The notes below the pieces were generated by a model. The model was not told where the DNA came from. It searched no databases and worked only from the letters and a program-made list of their open reading frames with translations. DNA of 64,000 nt. Source: Moorella humiferrea. GTDB taxonomy: Bacteria; Bacillota; DSM-521; Neomoorellales; Neomoorellaceae. Shown piece after piece: positions 7,303 through 16,045 of this stretch. Location: positions 284,001 to 348,000 of the forward strand of contig NZ_CP136419.1 in the NCBI RefSeq assembly GCF_039233145.1. Direction: 5' to 3'. The position numbers and the translations under genes were made by a program. Positions within the stretch are counted from its first letter, which is position 1. Every line of letters begins with the position of its first letter.

Positions 7303-7916
7303 AGAAAGAAGAAGATCAATGCAGCTTATCTGCCGAAAGTGGCGCATCCTACCTTACCGTCGCCCGGGAAGCCACGGTCGAAATTAAAATCGAGCGTTCC
7401 CTGTTTATCGGACATACCCGTGAGGTGGAAAGTGAAGACGCGGCCCGGGAATTCATTGCCAGGATTCAGGCCGCGCACCGCCAGGCGACCCATAATTGCT
7501 TTGCCTACCGGGTGGGAATGGGGAAGCAAGAGGTAACTTATTACAGCGATGCCGGCGAGCCCAGCGGTACGGCCGGGCGGCCGATTTTAGGCGCCATTAC
7601 CAGCCTGGGACTGACCAACGTAGCGGTAGTGGTGACACGTTATTTTGGCGGTAAGAAACTGGGGGTGCGGGGGCTCATCAATGCCTATGGCCAGACAGCC
7701 CGGCGCGTCCTGGAAGAGGCGGGGAGCATTCGACGGGTCGTTACCCGCGAGGTAGATTTAACCTGCAGCTACGCTGAACTGGACCGACTGCTCTACCTGG
7801 TTCACAGTCACGGGGGTAGTGTGGTAACAGCCGAATACGGCAGCGAGGTCCGGTTAAAGATTGCTGTGCCCCTGGCAGCATGGGCAAAAATACAGGGGAT
7901 GCTTAACAGCGAGTAA
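7299..7916 (+). CDS. yigZ: YigZ/IMPACT family protein
   Basis: 205 aa. The IMPACT N-terminal domain signature is clear: SLFIGHTREVESEDAAREF, HNCFAYRVG, DAGEPSGTAGRPIL, VVVTRYFGGKKLGVRGLINAY. A DUF1949-like C-terminal domain follows (residues 140-205). The eukaryotic homologue regulates GCN2 and the bacterial members interact with ribosomes or tRNA. The exact role is unknown. The ATG overlaps the mazF stop by 4 nt. Pairing with a toxin-antitoxin module may be chance, but expression will be linked. Confidence 0.88.
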   Translation: MKKEEDQCSLSAESGASYLTVAREATVEIKIERSLFIGHTREVESEDAAREFIARIQAAHRQATHNCFAYRVGMGKQEVTYYSDAGEPSGTAGRPILGAITSLGLTNVAVVVTRYFGGKKLGVRGLINAYGQTARRVLEEAGSIRRVVTREVDLTCSYAELDRLLYLVHSHGGSVVTAEYGSEVRLKIAVPLAAWAKIQGMLNSE

Positions 7917-8011
7917 TTGCCTCCAAATATGAAATGTAATACCCCCTTATGCAAGTCTGCCGCCCTTCCTGCAAAAACTATACTTAAAACCCACTAAGGA
8001 AGGGTAGAGAA

Positions 8012-8677
8012 ATGGCCCGGGGGTTCAGGTGGGGCCGATCCTTGCAGGAAAGCAAGCGGTGGTTAAAAGAGTTTATAGCGGCCCGACTGTTACCAAGCTT
8101 TATTAAGGCCTCCGCGGCGTGGACAAAAGCGTTCGGGCAGGCCACATGGCGCGAAATGCAACGCGCTTGGCAAAACCTCAAGCCGCTGTACCTGCCCGAA
8201 GGTTGGCAGTCCCGCCTTTTACTAGGGCTGTTATTCCTTGCGATTTTAATTCCTGGTGTATATTCATATTCCATGAAGGTCCTGCCACCGCCGGCTGCCC
8301 AGCCCCTGCCACCGGGTGTGCATTCCGACGATACCAATCTTTTAGCCCGCCTTGTAGCCGCCGAAGCGGAGGACGAACCCTATGTCGGCAAGGTGGCCGT
8401 GGTGGCCGTAGTTTTAAATCGCCTTAAAGATCCTGCCTTTCCTAAGACCATTCCTGATATCATTTTTGAACCCTGGGCCTTTGAAAGTGTGGCTAACGGC
8501 CACTACTGGGAAGCAAGGGTTCGTCCCCAGGATTATGCGGCCACCCAGGACGCCCTGAGTGACTGGGACCCCAGCAACGGCGCCCTATATTTTTTTAACC
8601 CCGCTACGTCAACCAGTGCGTGGATCTGGACGCGTCCCCAGATAACCCGGATAGGCAACCATATTTTCGCCCGCTAA
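8012..8677 (+). CDS. SleB-like cell wall hydrolase, membrane anchored
   Basis: 221 aa. An N-terminal basic helix (residues 1-68) is followed by one membrane segment (about 70-90, LLLGLLFLAILIPGVYSY). The SleB/Hydrolase_2 lytic domain covers residues 110-221 (LLARLVAAEAEDEPYVGKVAVVAVVLNR, ending YFFNPATS). The catalytic Glu of the family falls in the AAEAEDE segment. There is no peptidoglycan-binding repeat, unlike classical SleB, so the helix and anchor probably position it. The role is likely spore cortex lysis or wall remodelling. It converges on cinA; the two stop codons overlap by 4 bp. Confidence 0.85.
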   Translation: MARGFRWGRSLQESKRWLKEFIAARLLPSFIKASAAWTKAFGQATWREMQRAWQNLKPLYLPEGWQSRLLLGLLFLAILIPGVYSYSMKVLPPPAAQPLPPGVHSDDTNLLARLVAAEAEDEPYVGKVAVVAVVLNRLKDPAFPKTIPDIIFEPWAFESVANGHYWEARVRPQDYAATQDALSDWDPSNGALYFFNPATSTSAWIWTRPQITRIGNHIFAR

Positions 8678-9921
8678 GGGGAACAAAACTGCCGTATATG
8701 GCGCCACAAAAGATATAAGGCTCCCTGAGTTGCCTGCCATTTAATGTTTTCCCGCTCACCCACAAAGAACTCTCGTTGTACCTCGACTAAATCCTGGACA
8801 TCCAGCCCTATATAGACCAGCCCTACCGGTTTGGCCGGCGTCCCCCCGCCCGGCCCGGCAATACCCGTTATACCGACGCCGATAGCGGCGGAGAAGGCCC
8901 GGCGTACGCCCCGGGCCATGGCTGCGGCAACTTCGCGACTGACGGCTCCGTGGGCGGCGAGGGTTTCCGGGGCCACCCCCAGAAACTTTATTTTGGCTTC
9001 GTTGCTGTAGGCGACAACGCCTCCAAGGAAATAATCAGAACTGCCGGGAATATTGGTAATGCGGTGGGCCAGCAGGCCGCCGGTACAAGATTCCGCCACG
9101 GCAAGGCTGAGGCGGCGTTCGGCCAGGATGGAACCTACAACTCCTTCCAGGGTATCTTCGTCGCTGCCGAATATGTAGTCATTTAAACGGCGGCGAATGT
9201 TTTCTTCCAGGGGGCGAATCATTTGTTGGGCTTTTTCAGTATCGGCAGCCCTGGCCGTTAAACGTAAAGTTACTTCACCAGGTTTGGCCAGGGGCGCCAG
9301 GGTGGGGTTGGTACCGTGAAGCAGATCTTTTAAGGCTTCTTCCACCGCCGACTCCCCTAGCCCTGCGATTTTCAGCACCCGGGAAAAAATAACTTCCCGC
9401 CGGGCGCCGTAAGGTTCCAGGAGGGGCAAGAGCTGTTCCCTCACCATGGGTTCGAACTCCCGGGGCGGTCCGGGCAGCAGGACAAAGATTTTGCCTTCAT
9501 GTTCCAGAAAAACCCCGGCGGCCGTTCCATAAGGGTTGTCCAGGGCCCGGCCTCCGGCAGGAATCAGTGCCTGTTTTAAGTTGCTGGACGGCATGGGGCG
9601 CTGCCTGGCGGCGAAATACCGGGTGACGTTTTCCCGCGCCTTCTGGTCCTCTACCAACGGTAAATGCAGGGCGGCGGCCAGGGCTTCCCGTGAGAGGTCG
9701 TCTTCCGTCGGCCCTAACCCTCCGCTGACAATGATGAGATCTGCCCGCCGGCGGGCGTCGTCGATGGCTTCCCGCAGGCGTTCCAGGTTGTCACCCACTA
9801 CTACCTGGCGGTAAAGGCTGATGCCGGCCGCGGCAAGTTGTTTGCTTAAAAACGCGGCATTGGTATTGACTATCTGGCCCAATAGCAGTTCCGTACCGGT
9901 GAAAATGGCTTCGGCGAGCAA
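8674..9921 (-). CDS. cinA: CinA-like nicotinamide mononucleotide deamidase / damage-inducible protein
   Basis: 415 aa full-length two-domain CinA. The N-terminal MoCF-like COG1058 domain has GTELLLGQIVNTN, IVSGGLGPTEDDLSREA and LLPGPPREFEPM. The C-terminal NMN amidohydrolase domain has AVAESCTGGLLAHRITNIPGSS, GVVAYSN, and GITGIAGPGGGTPAKPVGLVYIG. The start is TTG at 9921 behind AGGAGGGAG. It may recycle NMN to NAMN in pyridine nucleotide salvage. It lies alone, downstream of the terminator of a small membrane-protein gene on the same strand. Confidence 0.93.
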   Translation of the reverse strand: MLAEAIFTGTELLLGQIVNTNAAFLSKQLAAAGISLYRQVVVGDNLERLREAIDDARRRADLIIVSGGLGPTEDDLSREALAAALHLPLVEDQKARENVTRYFAARQRPMPSSNLKQALIPAGGRALDNPYGTAAGVFLEHEGKIFVLLPGPPREFEPMVREQLLPLLEPYGARREVIFSRVLKIAGLGESAVEEALKDLLHGTNPTLAPLAKPGEVTLRLTARAADTEKAQQMIRPLEENIRRRLNDYIFGSDEDTLEGVVGSILAERRLSLAVAESCTGGLLAHRITNIPGSSDYFLGGVVAYSNEAKIKFLGVAPETLAAHGAVSREVAAAMARGVRRAFSAAIGVGITGIAGPGGGTPAKPVGLVYIGLDVQDLVEVQREFFVGERENIKWQATQGALYLLWRHIRQFCSP

Positions 9922-9942
9922 AAGGAACTCCCTCCTAATTAA

Positions 9943-9968
9943 AAAAGCGCCCGGGTGCCGGCGCTGTA
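9943..9968 (-). terminator. Terminator of the small membrane-protein gene
   Basis: Minus strand: GCGCC(GGCACCC)GGGCGC stem (9947-9964) followed by TTTTTTAATT. It separates the small gene from cinA. Confidence 0.7.
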
Positions 9969-9974
9969 CGAAAT

Positions 9975-10115
9975 TTAATGGGCGGTTTCAACGGCGGCGG
10001 TAGTAGGACCGTGCTCTCCATGTTCTGCAGCAGCTCCTAAATTGTTGACGGCGGTAACAAAAATTCCTAGTACCAGCCATCCCACCAGGAAAAGCACCAA
10101 TTGCCATTTTTTCAT
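9975..10115 (-). CDS. Small single-pass membrane protein, unknown function
   Basis: 46 aa from the ATG at 10115 (MKKWQLVLFLVGWLVLG...). A longer open frame to 10166 exists but lacks a ribosome binding site; AAAGG precedes the chosen ATG. There is one membrane segment near residues 5-25, then a short His/Glu/Ala-rich tail (AEHGEHGP). I do not recognise a family. A terminator follows immediately. Confidence 0.5.
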   Translation of the reverse strand: MKKWQLVLFLVGWLVLGIFVTAVNNLGAAAEHGEHGPTTAAVETAH

Positions 10116-10324
10116 ATGCCCACAACCTTTCCGGGCGTTGTAAATTCTTATCAAGAAGTATAACAAAGGATTTTTTCCATTGCAACGGCCTTAAGGCAGT
10201 TATATAATGCTAAATGGAAAATAATAATTGAAAACAATTTCTTATGTTATTCTCAGCCTCCCTTAAAGTTTTTTTAAACTTTCTCTTTTATAATTACAAT
10301 CAGGAAGAAGAGGAGGTATGAAGG

Positions 10325-11488
10325 ATGTGGCGCAATAACGGAAAGGCCAGGATTACCGTTTTGGCGGTTCTTTTGATTTTTCTGGCCGGCGTGGCGGCTA
10401 CGGTAGGATTTTACCAAATTACCGGCGCGGCGGCCGGTTCTCCGCAACCCGCCTACCAGCATGCGGTGGCCGCCAGTGATTCTATTTCCGCAGAGATTCC
10501 TGCAGGATTGGGGCCGGAGGCCATAGCCGACATAGTGGAAAAGGCCGGGCCGGCGGTAGTACGCATCGATACAATCGCGGAAACGCGGATATCAAGTCCC
10601 TTTAACGACCCTTTTTTCCGGCAGTTTTTCGGCGATCAGTTTAATATGGGACCCCAGGAACAGCGGGGCCTGGGTTCCGGTTTCATTATCTCCCCGGACG
10701 GTTACATCCTCACCAACCAGCACGTTATTGAAGGGGCAAAACAGGTAAAGGTAACTGTCGTCGGTTACGACAAACCCTTTAACGCCAAGGTGGTAGGCGC
10801 AGATGCGACTCTGGATTTGGCCGTTTTAAAAATTGATGCCGGCAAAGCCCTGCCCTATTTGACCCTGGGAGACGCCGACAAAGTAAGGGTCGGCGAGTGG
10901 GCCATCGCCATCGGCAACCCCGACGGCCTGGATCATACAGTGACAGTGGGCGTAATCAGCGCCAAAGGACGTCCCATAGACGTCCAGGACCGTCATTATG
11001 AGAACCTGCTGCAGACAGACGCCTCCATTAACCCCGGCAACAGTGGCGGTCCCCTGTTGAACTTGAAGGGAGAAGTTATAGGTATCAACACCGCCGTCAA
11101 CGCCAGCGCCCAGGGCATCGGTTTTGCCATACCGAGCAGTACGGTAAAACCCGTTCTCAATGATTTGATGACCAGGGGTAAAATAGCCCGACCCTGGCTG
11201 GGTGTGGCTTTAACATCCGTAACGCCTGATATAGCCGAAATGCTGGGCCTGGAAAATGCCGAAGGCGCCCTCGTGGGTCAGGTGGTCGACGGCAGTCCGG
11301 CCGCCAAAGCAGGCATTCAGAAATATGACGTGATACTTCAACTTGAGGGCCAAAAAATCAAGGACGCCAATGACCTGGTGAACAAAGTTCAGGCTTTAAA
11401 GATAGGCCAGCAGGTAAACCTCCAAATTTACCGCCGCGGCCAGCTTGTGGAAATCAGCGTGGTTCTGGGCGAAAAACCGGCCCAATAA
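10325..11488 (+). CDS. htrA: HtrA/DegP-family membrane-anchored serine protease
   Basis: 387 aa. N-terminal anchor at about residues 9-29, then a trypsin-like domain with the catalytic triad H133 (TNQHVIEG), D164 (TLDLAVL) and S240 (NPGNSGGP). One PDZ domain covers residues 285-385 (PWLGVAL...AKAGIQKYDVILQ). It acts on misfolded proteins at the outer face of the membrane. An AGGAGG lies 6 nt upstream of a short 7-codon frame (ATG 10318) that overlaps the start. The ATG at 10325 is the only one giving the full anchor. A TATAAT at 10289-10294 is a possible -10. Confidence 0.93.
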   Translation: MWRNNGKARITVLAVLLIFLAGVAATVGFYQITGAAAGSPQPAYQHAVAASDSISAEIPAGLGPEAIADIVEKAGPAVVRIDTIAETRISSPFNDPFFRQFFGDQFNMGPQEQRGLGSGFIISPDGYILTNQHVIEGAKQVKVTVVGYDKPFNAKVVGADATLDLAVLKIDAGKALPYLTLGDADKVRVGEWAIAIGNPDGLDHTVTVGVISAKGRPIDVQDRHYENLLQTDASINPGNSGGPLLNLKGEVIGINTAVNASAQGIGFAIPSSTVKPVLNDLMTRGKIARPWLGVALTSVTPDIAEMLGLENAEGALVGQVVDGSPAAKAGIQKYDVILQLEGQKIKDANDLVNKVQALKIGQQVNLQIYRRGQLVEISVVLGEKPAQ

Positions 11489-11505
11489 AGAAGAAAACCA
11501 ATTTT

Positions 11506-11533
11506 AACCCCGGGAAATTCCCGGGGTTTTATT
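11506..11533 (+). terminator. Terminator of htrA
   Basis: Nine-bp stem AACCCCGGG / CCCGGGGTT with a 5-nt loop followed by TTATTATGTTTTTT. On the other strand it is also A/T flanked, so it may serve the convergent permease gene too. Confidence 0.85.
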
Positions 11534-11543
11534 ATGTTTTTTC

Positions 11544-13046
11544 TTATTTACGTCGCCGCAGCATACGGAGACGCAGAGTTAAGGGGGCCGAGAGAGGACG
11601 TGGGAAAAACAGGGGCTTAAAAGGAAATTTAGGAAGAAAGTCCGGCCGGGCGGGGGGATTTTCCTCACTTTTGGCAAGGAGGCTGTGGTGACGGCTATAG
11701 AGAAAATAAACGATGAGCCCCAAGACCATCCAGACAGCGAAGCGCAGCCAGGTCAGGGGAGGTAGATTGAAAAAGAGATAGATGGTACAGGCCATTGTTG
11801 CCAGGGAAGTCCAGGGCATAAAGGGTACTTTAAAGGGCCGTTCCAGTTCAGGCCTGGTATACCTTAAAATGAGTACGCCCAGGGCTACGGTAAAGAAAGC
11901 CGACAGGGTACCGACGTTGGCCAGTTCGGCAATAATACCGATAGGGAGGAACCCGCCGATGATGGCTACAAAGGTGCCGACCAAGATGGTTGTCAACCAT
12001 GGTGTATGGAAACGTGGATGCACACGGGCGAAAAATGAGGGGAGAAGGCCGTCGCGCCCCATGGCCAAAAAGACCCTGCTCTGGGCAAAGATGGTTACCA
12101 GGAGGACGCTGGTCAATCCGGCCAGAGCACCGCTGCCGACGATGAAGGAAGCTCCCCGTACTCCGGCGGCCATAAGGGCGGTAGTAACCGGGGAAGGGGT
12201 ATTGAGGCTGGTGTAGCTTACCAATCCGGTTAAAACTATTGTTACGGCAATATATAGCAAGGTGGAGATGGCCAGTGACCCGATAATTCCCCTGGGCAGG
12301 TTTTTATTGGGATCGCGCACCTCTTCGGCGGCCGTCGAGACGGCGTCAAAGCCGATGTAAGCAAAGAAGATAATTGCCGCCCCGTGGATGATACCGCTGA
12401 CACCGAAGGGGAGAAACGGACGCCAGTTGGCGGGATTGACACGGGGAATGCCCAGGGCCAAAAAGGCGAGTATAGCCAGGATTTTTACGGCCACAATTAT
12501 CTTATTGGTCTTTGCGCTGGTAGTGGTTCCCCTGACGGCCACAAGGGTCATCAGGGCGGTAATTAATACGGCGGGTAGGTTTATAAGTCCACCGTTATAG
12601 GGGGAATTGACCAGAGAAGCAGGAAGGGTAATGCCTGCCGACCTCAGGATATCGGTAATATAGCCGCTCCAGCCGGCGGCCACCGCCCCTGAAGCCACAG
12701 TATATTCCAGTATTATGTTCCATCCGATAATCCAGGCGATAATTTCCCCCAGAGAGGCATAGGCATAAGTATAAGCGCTACCAGCTACAGGAATCATGGC
12801 GGCCATTTCCGTATAAACGAGGGCGGCCAGTCCGGCGGTAATGCCCGAAAGGATAAAGGAGAAAGTAAGGGCCGGCCCGGCATAATTGGCCGCAGCCACC
12901 CCGGTCAGGACAAAAATGCCGGAGCCGATTATGGCCCCCACCCCCAGGGCGATTAATTCCGGCGTACCGATGCTGCGCTTAAGCTTTTCATTGTCCCGGG
13001 CTTCTTGTTGTAGTTCTTGGATACTTTTGACTCGAAAAATATTCAC
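11544..13046 (-). CDS. Cationic amino acid transporter-like APC permease
   Basis: About 500 aa with roughly 12 to 14 hydrophobic segments. The family opening is clear: LIALGVGAIIGSGIFVLTG, then AGPALTFSFILSGITAGLAAL and YTEMAAMIPVAGSAYTYAY. I prefer the GTG at 13046 (protein MNIFRVKSIQEL), which is 10 nt from GGAGG; the GTG at 13055 overlaps the ribosome binding site. It probably imports a cationic or branched amino acid by proton symport. Divergent from the M1 peptidase gene, with which it could share a physiological role in peptide use. Confidence 0.9.
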   Translation of the reverse strand: MNIFRVKSIQELQQEARDNEKLKRSIGTPELIALGVGAIIGSGIFVLTGVAAANYAGPALTFSFILSGITAGLAALVYTEMAAMIPVAGSAYTYAYASLGEIIAWIIGWNIILEYTVASGAVAAGWSGYITDILRSAGITLPASLVNSPYNGGLINLPAVLITALMTLVAVRGTTTSAKTNKIIVAVKILAILAFLALGIPRVNPANWRPFLPFGVSGIIHGAAIIFFAYIGFDAVSTAAEEVRDPNKNLPRGIIGSLAISTLLYIAVTIVLTGLVSYTSLNTPSPVTTALMAAGVRGASFIVGSGALAGLTSVLLVTIFAQSRVFLAMGRDGLLPSFFARVHPRFHTPWLTTILVGTFVAIIGGFLPIGIIAELANVGTLSAFFTVALGVLILRYTRPELERPFKVPFMPWTSLATMACTIYLFFNLPPLTWLRFAVWMVLGLIVYFLYSRHHSLLAKSEENPPARPDFLPKFPFKPLFFPRPLSAPLTLRLRMLRRRK

Positions 13047-13154
13047 CGGGTTCACACCTCCCGACGGTAAACTTAGTATGCGTCTCGTTTTTTTAACTAT
13101 ACGCTGGAGGATTAGGTCAGATGCCGTCGAATTAATGGGCAGGGCGGTGTAGCA

Positions 13155-14840
13155 ATGGCCAAAAAGGTCCTGATTGGGGTTCTACTTACCATCCTGGCCT
13201 TTTCTTTTACCGGAACGCGCGAGATTAAGGGAAACCCTTTTTATAACGTTCCCTTCAAACAGGTAGTCCTGGAACAGCCTCCTCTAGAGGCGGAAGGTCA
13301 TATTCTGGTGGCGGCCCAGGAGTTCTTTTCCTTGATGGGGGGCAGTGTCGACTGGTACAGGAACAGGGGGGTGTTGCGGGGAAAAAAGGTCGCCGTTGTG
13401 ACTGTCGGCAGCCCTACGGCTGAAATCGACGGCACAACCCGGCGGCTGGAAACGGCTCCTGTCCTGGTCGACGACAGGCTCTACATACCGCTAACCCTGG
13501 CTCTGGAAGTCCTGGACCAACCCGGGCGGGGGGACGAAGATACGTACCTGCCATCCCTTCAAGGCGGGAAGGGGCTGCATTTTCGTTATTATCCCGTCTA
13601 CGACCTCCAGGCATCATATGATCCCAATCTGGGCCAGCTGGCAGGCAGACTTTTTCTGGCCTACCAAAACCCCAACCTTCTATCCCTGGAAAAACTGTAT
13701 TTCAACCTTCCCGCCAATGCCCCCTATGGCAAGGGCAGTCAGATAACAGTTAGCAGAGTGAGCGTAAACAATCGACCAGTTACCTTTAACACTAAAGGCA
13801 GTACCCTGGAAGTATTCCTGCCGGCCGTTCTTGCACCGCAGGAAACCATCTTCGTGGCCATTTCCTTTACTACAAAGATACAAGACGGCGCTTCCGGGCG
13901 CCTCGGGCGGACGGGGGCTACCTTGATGGCGGCAGGATGGTATCCTATACTTGCTCCTTATGTCGCGGGCAGTTGGCAGGGGATGGCCTCCGCCTATTTT
14001 GGTGAACCTTATTTTGCCGGTTCCGCTTATTATCGCGTCCGCCTGACGGTACCTACCGGTTACCAGGTTTTGGCCTCTGGACGGGAAACGGGAAAATGGG
14101 AAGAAAAAGGCCAGGTCATCTGGACCTTTAACAGCGACCAACCCATCCGCGAGTTTGCTTTTACGGCCGCTGCCGGTTGGGATTTTATCACACGTCAGGC
14201 GGGTCTGGTGCAGCTGGTGATGGCCGCCAGGGATGAGCCGGCGATGGCGGCCCTCGACGCGGCAGAACGGGCTTTAGATTTTTTCCAGCGCGTCTTCGGA
14301 ACTTACCCCTACAGTTACCTGCATCTGGCCTTTGTTCCCCTCGATGACCTGGCAGGTATGGAATACCCCGGCTTTATTATTATCAGCAACCGCAAAGGTT
14401 TTAATCCCGCCACCGTCGTCCACGAAGTCGCCCATCAGTGGTGGTACAATCTGGTGGGCAACGACAGCGTCCGTTCCGCCTGGATTGACGAAGGCCTTGC
14501 CGAGTACAGCACCCTTATGTTTTACCGTAACTTTAACACCGCCCTTTATCAGACCAAACTGGACGAAATCAAACGTCTGGGGGCCCTGACAGGGCAACCC
14601 GTTGATTTATCCTTGGAGGAATACGGCGACGAACAGGCATACCGTCGGGCCGTGTATAATCGCGGCGCCCTTTTCTGGCTGGAAATGGAACAGGCCGTCG
14701 GCGGGGAAGTACTGCGGCAGGCCCTATCTTATATCCAGCGCTATTATCGTTATGAGATCCTCACTCAGAAGGCCCTGCTCACTATTTTAAAATACTACGG
14801 GGCGACGGCCTTTAATTTTCACTCATATCTACGGAACTAA
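13155..14840 (+). CDS. Secreted M1-family metallopeptidase with an N-terminal stalk domain
   Basis: 561 aa. A signal sequence or anchor (residues 4-22) is followed by a copper-amine-oxidase-N/stalk-like domain (about 28-115: EGHILVAAQEFFSLMGG, APVLVDDRLYIPL). An M1 gluzincin region follows. The zinc site is H423-E424-x2-H427 (HEVAHQWW) with E446 18 residues later (WIDEGLAEYS), and the exopeptidase loop is GMEYPG. It is a surface or extracellular peptidase, probably an aminopeptidase. The combination of stalk and M1 domains is unusual but both parts are plain. The upstream ribosome binding site is weak (GGGCGGTG). Confidence 0.85.
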   Translation: MAKKVLIGVLLTILAFSFTGTREIKGNPFYNVPFKQVVLEQPPLEAEGHILVAAQEFFSLMGGSVDWYRNRGVLRGKKVAVVTVGSPTAEIDGTTRRLETAPVLVDDRLYIPLTLALEVLDQPGRGDEDTYLPSLQGGKGLHFRYYPVYDLQASYDPNLGQLAGRLFLAYQNPNLLSLEKLYFNLPANAPYGKGSQITVSRVSVNNRPVTFNTKGSTLEVFLPAVLAPQETIFVAISFTTKIQDGASGRLGRTGATLMAAGWYPILAPYVAGSWQGMASAYFGEPYFAGSAYYRVRLTVPTGYQVLASGRETGKWEEKGQVIWTFNSDQPIREFAFTAAAGWDFITRQAGLVQLVMAARDEPAMAALDAAERALDFFQRVFGTYPYSYLHLAFVPLDDLAGMEYPGFIIISNRKGFNPATVVHEVAHQWWYNLVGNDSVRSAWIDEGLAEYSTLMFYRNFNTALYQTKLDEIKRLGALTGQPVDLSLEEYGDEQAYRRAVYNRGALFWLEMEQAVGGEVLRQALSYIQRYYRYEILTQKALLTILKYYGATAFNFHSYLRN

Positions 14841-14907
14841 CTTGCTGGAAAAACGTCTAATTATGTAGAAGGACGAAAGACTTGCGGGCGGGAAGGCGGT
14901 CCGAGAA

Positions 14908-15813
14908 ATGGGACAGGCAGGGAAAATTGTTGAGGAGCGCTGGCTTCGGGCGGAGGGTGTCGGCAGGCATGCCAGGGCGGTTTGGGCCGAGGTATTGCTG
15001 CGGCTATGTTACGTGATTACCCTGGCGGCCTTAATGTCAGTCGTCGCTACTATCGCCGGTGCGTCCTGGTACCGGGAAGACGGCGTATTTCCATACGTTT
15101 TTATGGAGGCATTGCCGGAAACCTCCCCTCCGGGGTTATCCAATGGACCGGAAGGGTTAAAACCTTATCCTACGGAAACTCATCCTGCAGAACGTGTAGA
15201 ACCGTCCCGGCCCCTGCGCCAGGTACCAAATGCCGGACGCCGGGTGGCCCTCACCTTTGACGACGGCCCTTTTCCTCGATGGACGGAGCGCTATTTAGCA
15301 GTGCTGGCAGCCACCAAAACCCCGGCGACCTTTTTCCTGGTCGGGCGGCAGGCGCAGGCCTTTCCCCAGCTGGTGCAGGCGGTTCTTACCGGGGGGCACG
15401 AAGTAGCCAGCCATTCGTGGCGCCACGCCAACTTAAGCAAGGTTCCCTTTAAAGAGGCCCAAGCCGACTTGAGGCAGGCCGCCTTTGTCCTGGAGGAAAT
15501 AAGCGGCGGGCAGATTAAATATTTTCGCCCTCCCTATGGAGCCTTAAGTGACGATCTGCTTACCGCGGCTACGGAATTAAAATTAAAAACGGTGACCTGG
15601 AACATCGACCCCCGCGACTGGTCCAACCCTGGTCCGGACGCCATCGTCAAAAACGTCATGAATAATGTGCGGGACGGGAGCATCATCCTTCTCCACGAAG
15701 GTCATCCCGGAACTCTGGCGGCCCTCCCCCTCCTGGTAAAAAGGCTTAGGGAAAAGGGGTACGAGCTGGTGACGGTTTCCGAGTTAATGGCGGCAGGAGG
15801 CATGGAAGAATAG
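14908..15813 (+). CDS. Polysaccharide deacetylase (NodB homology), membrane anchored
   Basis: 301 aa. Membrane segment about residues 35-52, a Pro-rich linker, then a NodB domain (112-295). The metal and catalytic residues are visible: D118-D119 in TFDDGP, H169-x3-H173 in SHSWRH, FRPPYG, and LLHEG near the end. It deacetylates N-acetylglucosamine in peptidoglycan or another glycan outside the cell, as in the PdaA/PdaB group linked to sporulation or germination. Start ATG at 14908 has only a loose ribosome binding site (GGGAAGGCGG). Confidence 0.9.
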   Translation: MGQAGKIVEERWLRAEGVGRHARAVWAEVLLRLCYVITLAALMSVVATIAGASWYREDGVFPYVFMEALPETSPPGLSNGPEGLKPYPTETHPAERVEPSRPLRQVPNAGRRVALTFDDGPFPRWTERYLAVLAATKTPATFFLVGRQAQAFPQLVQAVLTGGHEVASHSWRHANLSKVPFKEAQADLRQAAFVLEEISGGQIKYFRPPYGALSDDLLTAATELKLKTVTWNIDPRDWSNPGPDAIVKNVMNNVRDGSIILLHEGHPGTLAALPLLVKRLREKGYELVTVSELMAAGGMEE

Positions 15814-15838
15814 CAAAGAAATTCTTAATTGGCATATC

Positions 15839-15867
15839 TTGCATAATGCCGCCCCCTGGGGTATAAT
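15839..15867 (+). promoter_or_regulatory. Sigma-A promoter for the c-di-GMP riboswitch and chemotaxis protein
   Basis: TTGCAT (15839-15844), 17-nt spacer, TATAAT (15862-15867). The transcript would begin about 25 nt before the riboswitch. Confidence 0.75.
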
Positions 15868-15897
15868 TTAAGGCGAAAATAGAAAAAATTCCCCGAA

Positions 15898-15978
15898 AAA
15901 AGGCAAACCTGTCGAAAGGCAGGGGCGCAAAGCTACAGGGTCTAAAGCCCGGTAAGGGCCAGGACAGCCAGTTGCCGC
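15898..15978 (+). ncRNA. Cyclic di-GMP-I (GEMM) riboswitch
   Basis: The conserved GEMM core is readable: AGGCAAACC, a stem capped by a GAAA tetraloop (TCGAAAGG), GGGGCGCAAAGC, GGGTCTAAAGCCC, and the closing GCCAGTTGCC strand that pairs with GGCAA. This matches the GNRA tetraloop/receptor design of class I. It lies between a sigma-A promoter and an intrinsic terminator in front of a chemoreceptor, so c-di-GMP probably controls receptor expression by termination. The direction (on or off) cannot be read safely. Confidence 0.9.
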
Positions 15979-15989
15979 GGGTGGAACGG

Positions 15990-16020
15990 GGCTACCCAGG
16001 GGGTGGCCTTTATTATTTTA
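15990..16020 (+). terminator. Expression-platform terminator of the c-di-GMP riboswitch
   Basis: GGCTACCC (15990-15997) pairs with GGGTGGCC (16001-16008) as an 8-bp stem with one G-U, followed by TTTATTATTTTA. The start codon of the regulated gene is 26 nt further on. Confidence 0.8.
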
Positions 16021-16045
16021 ACAACCGGAGGGGAGCTGCAAGTAT

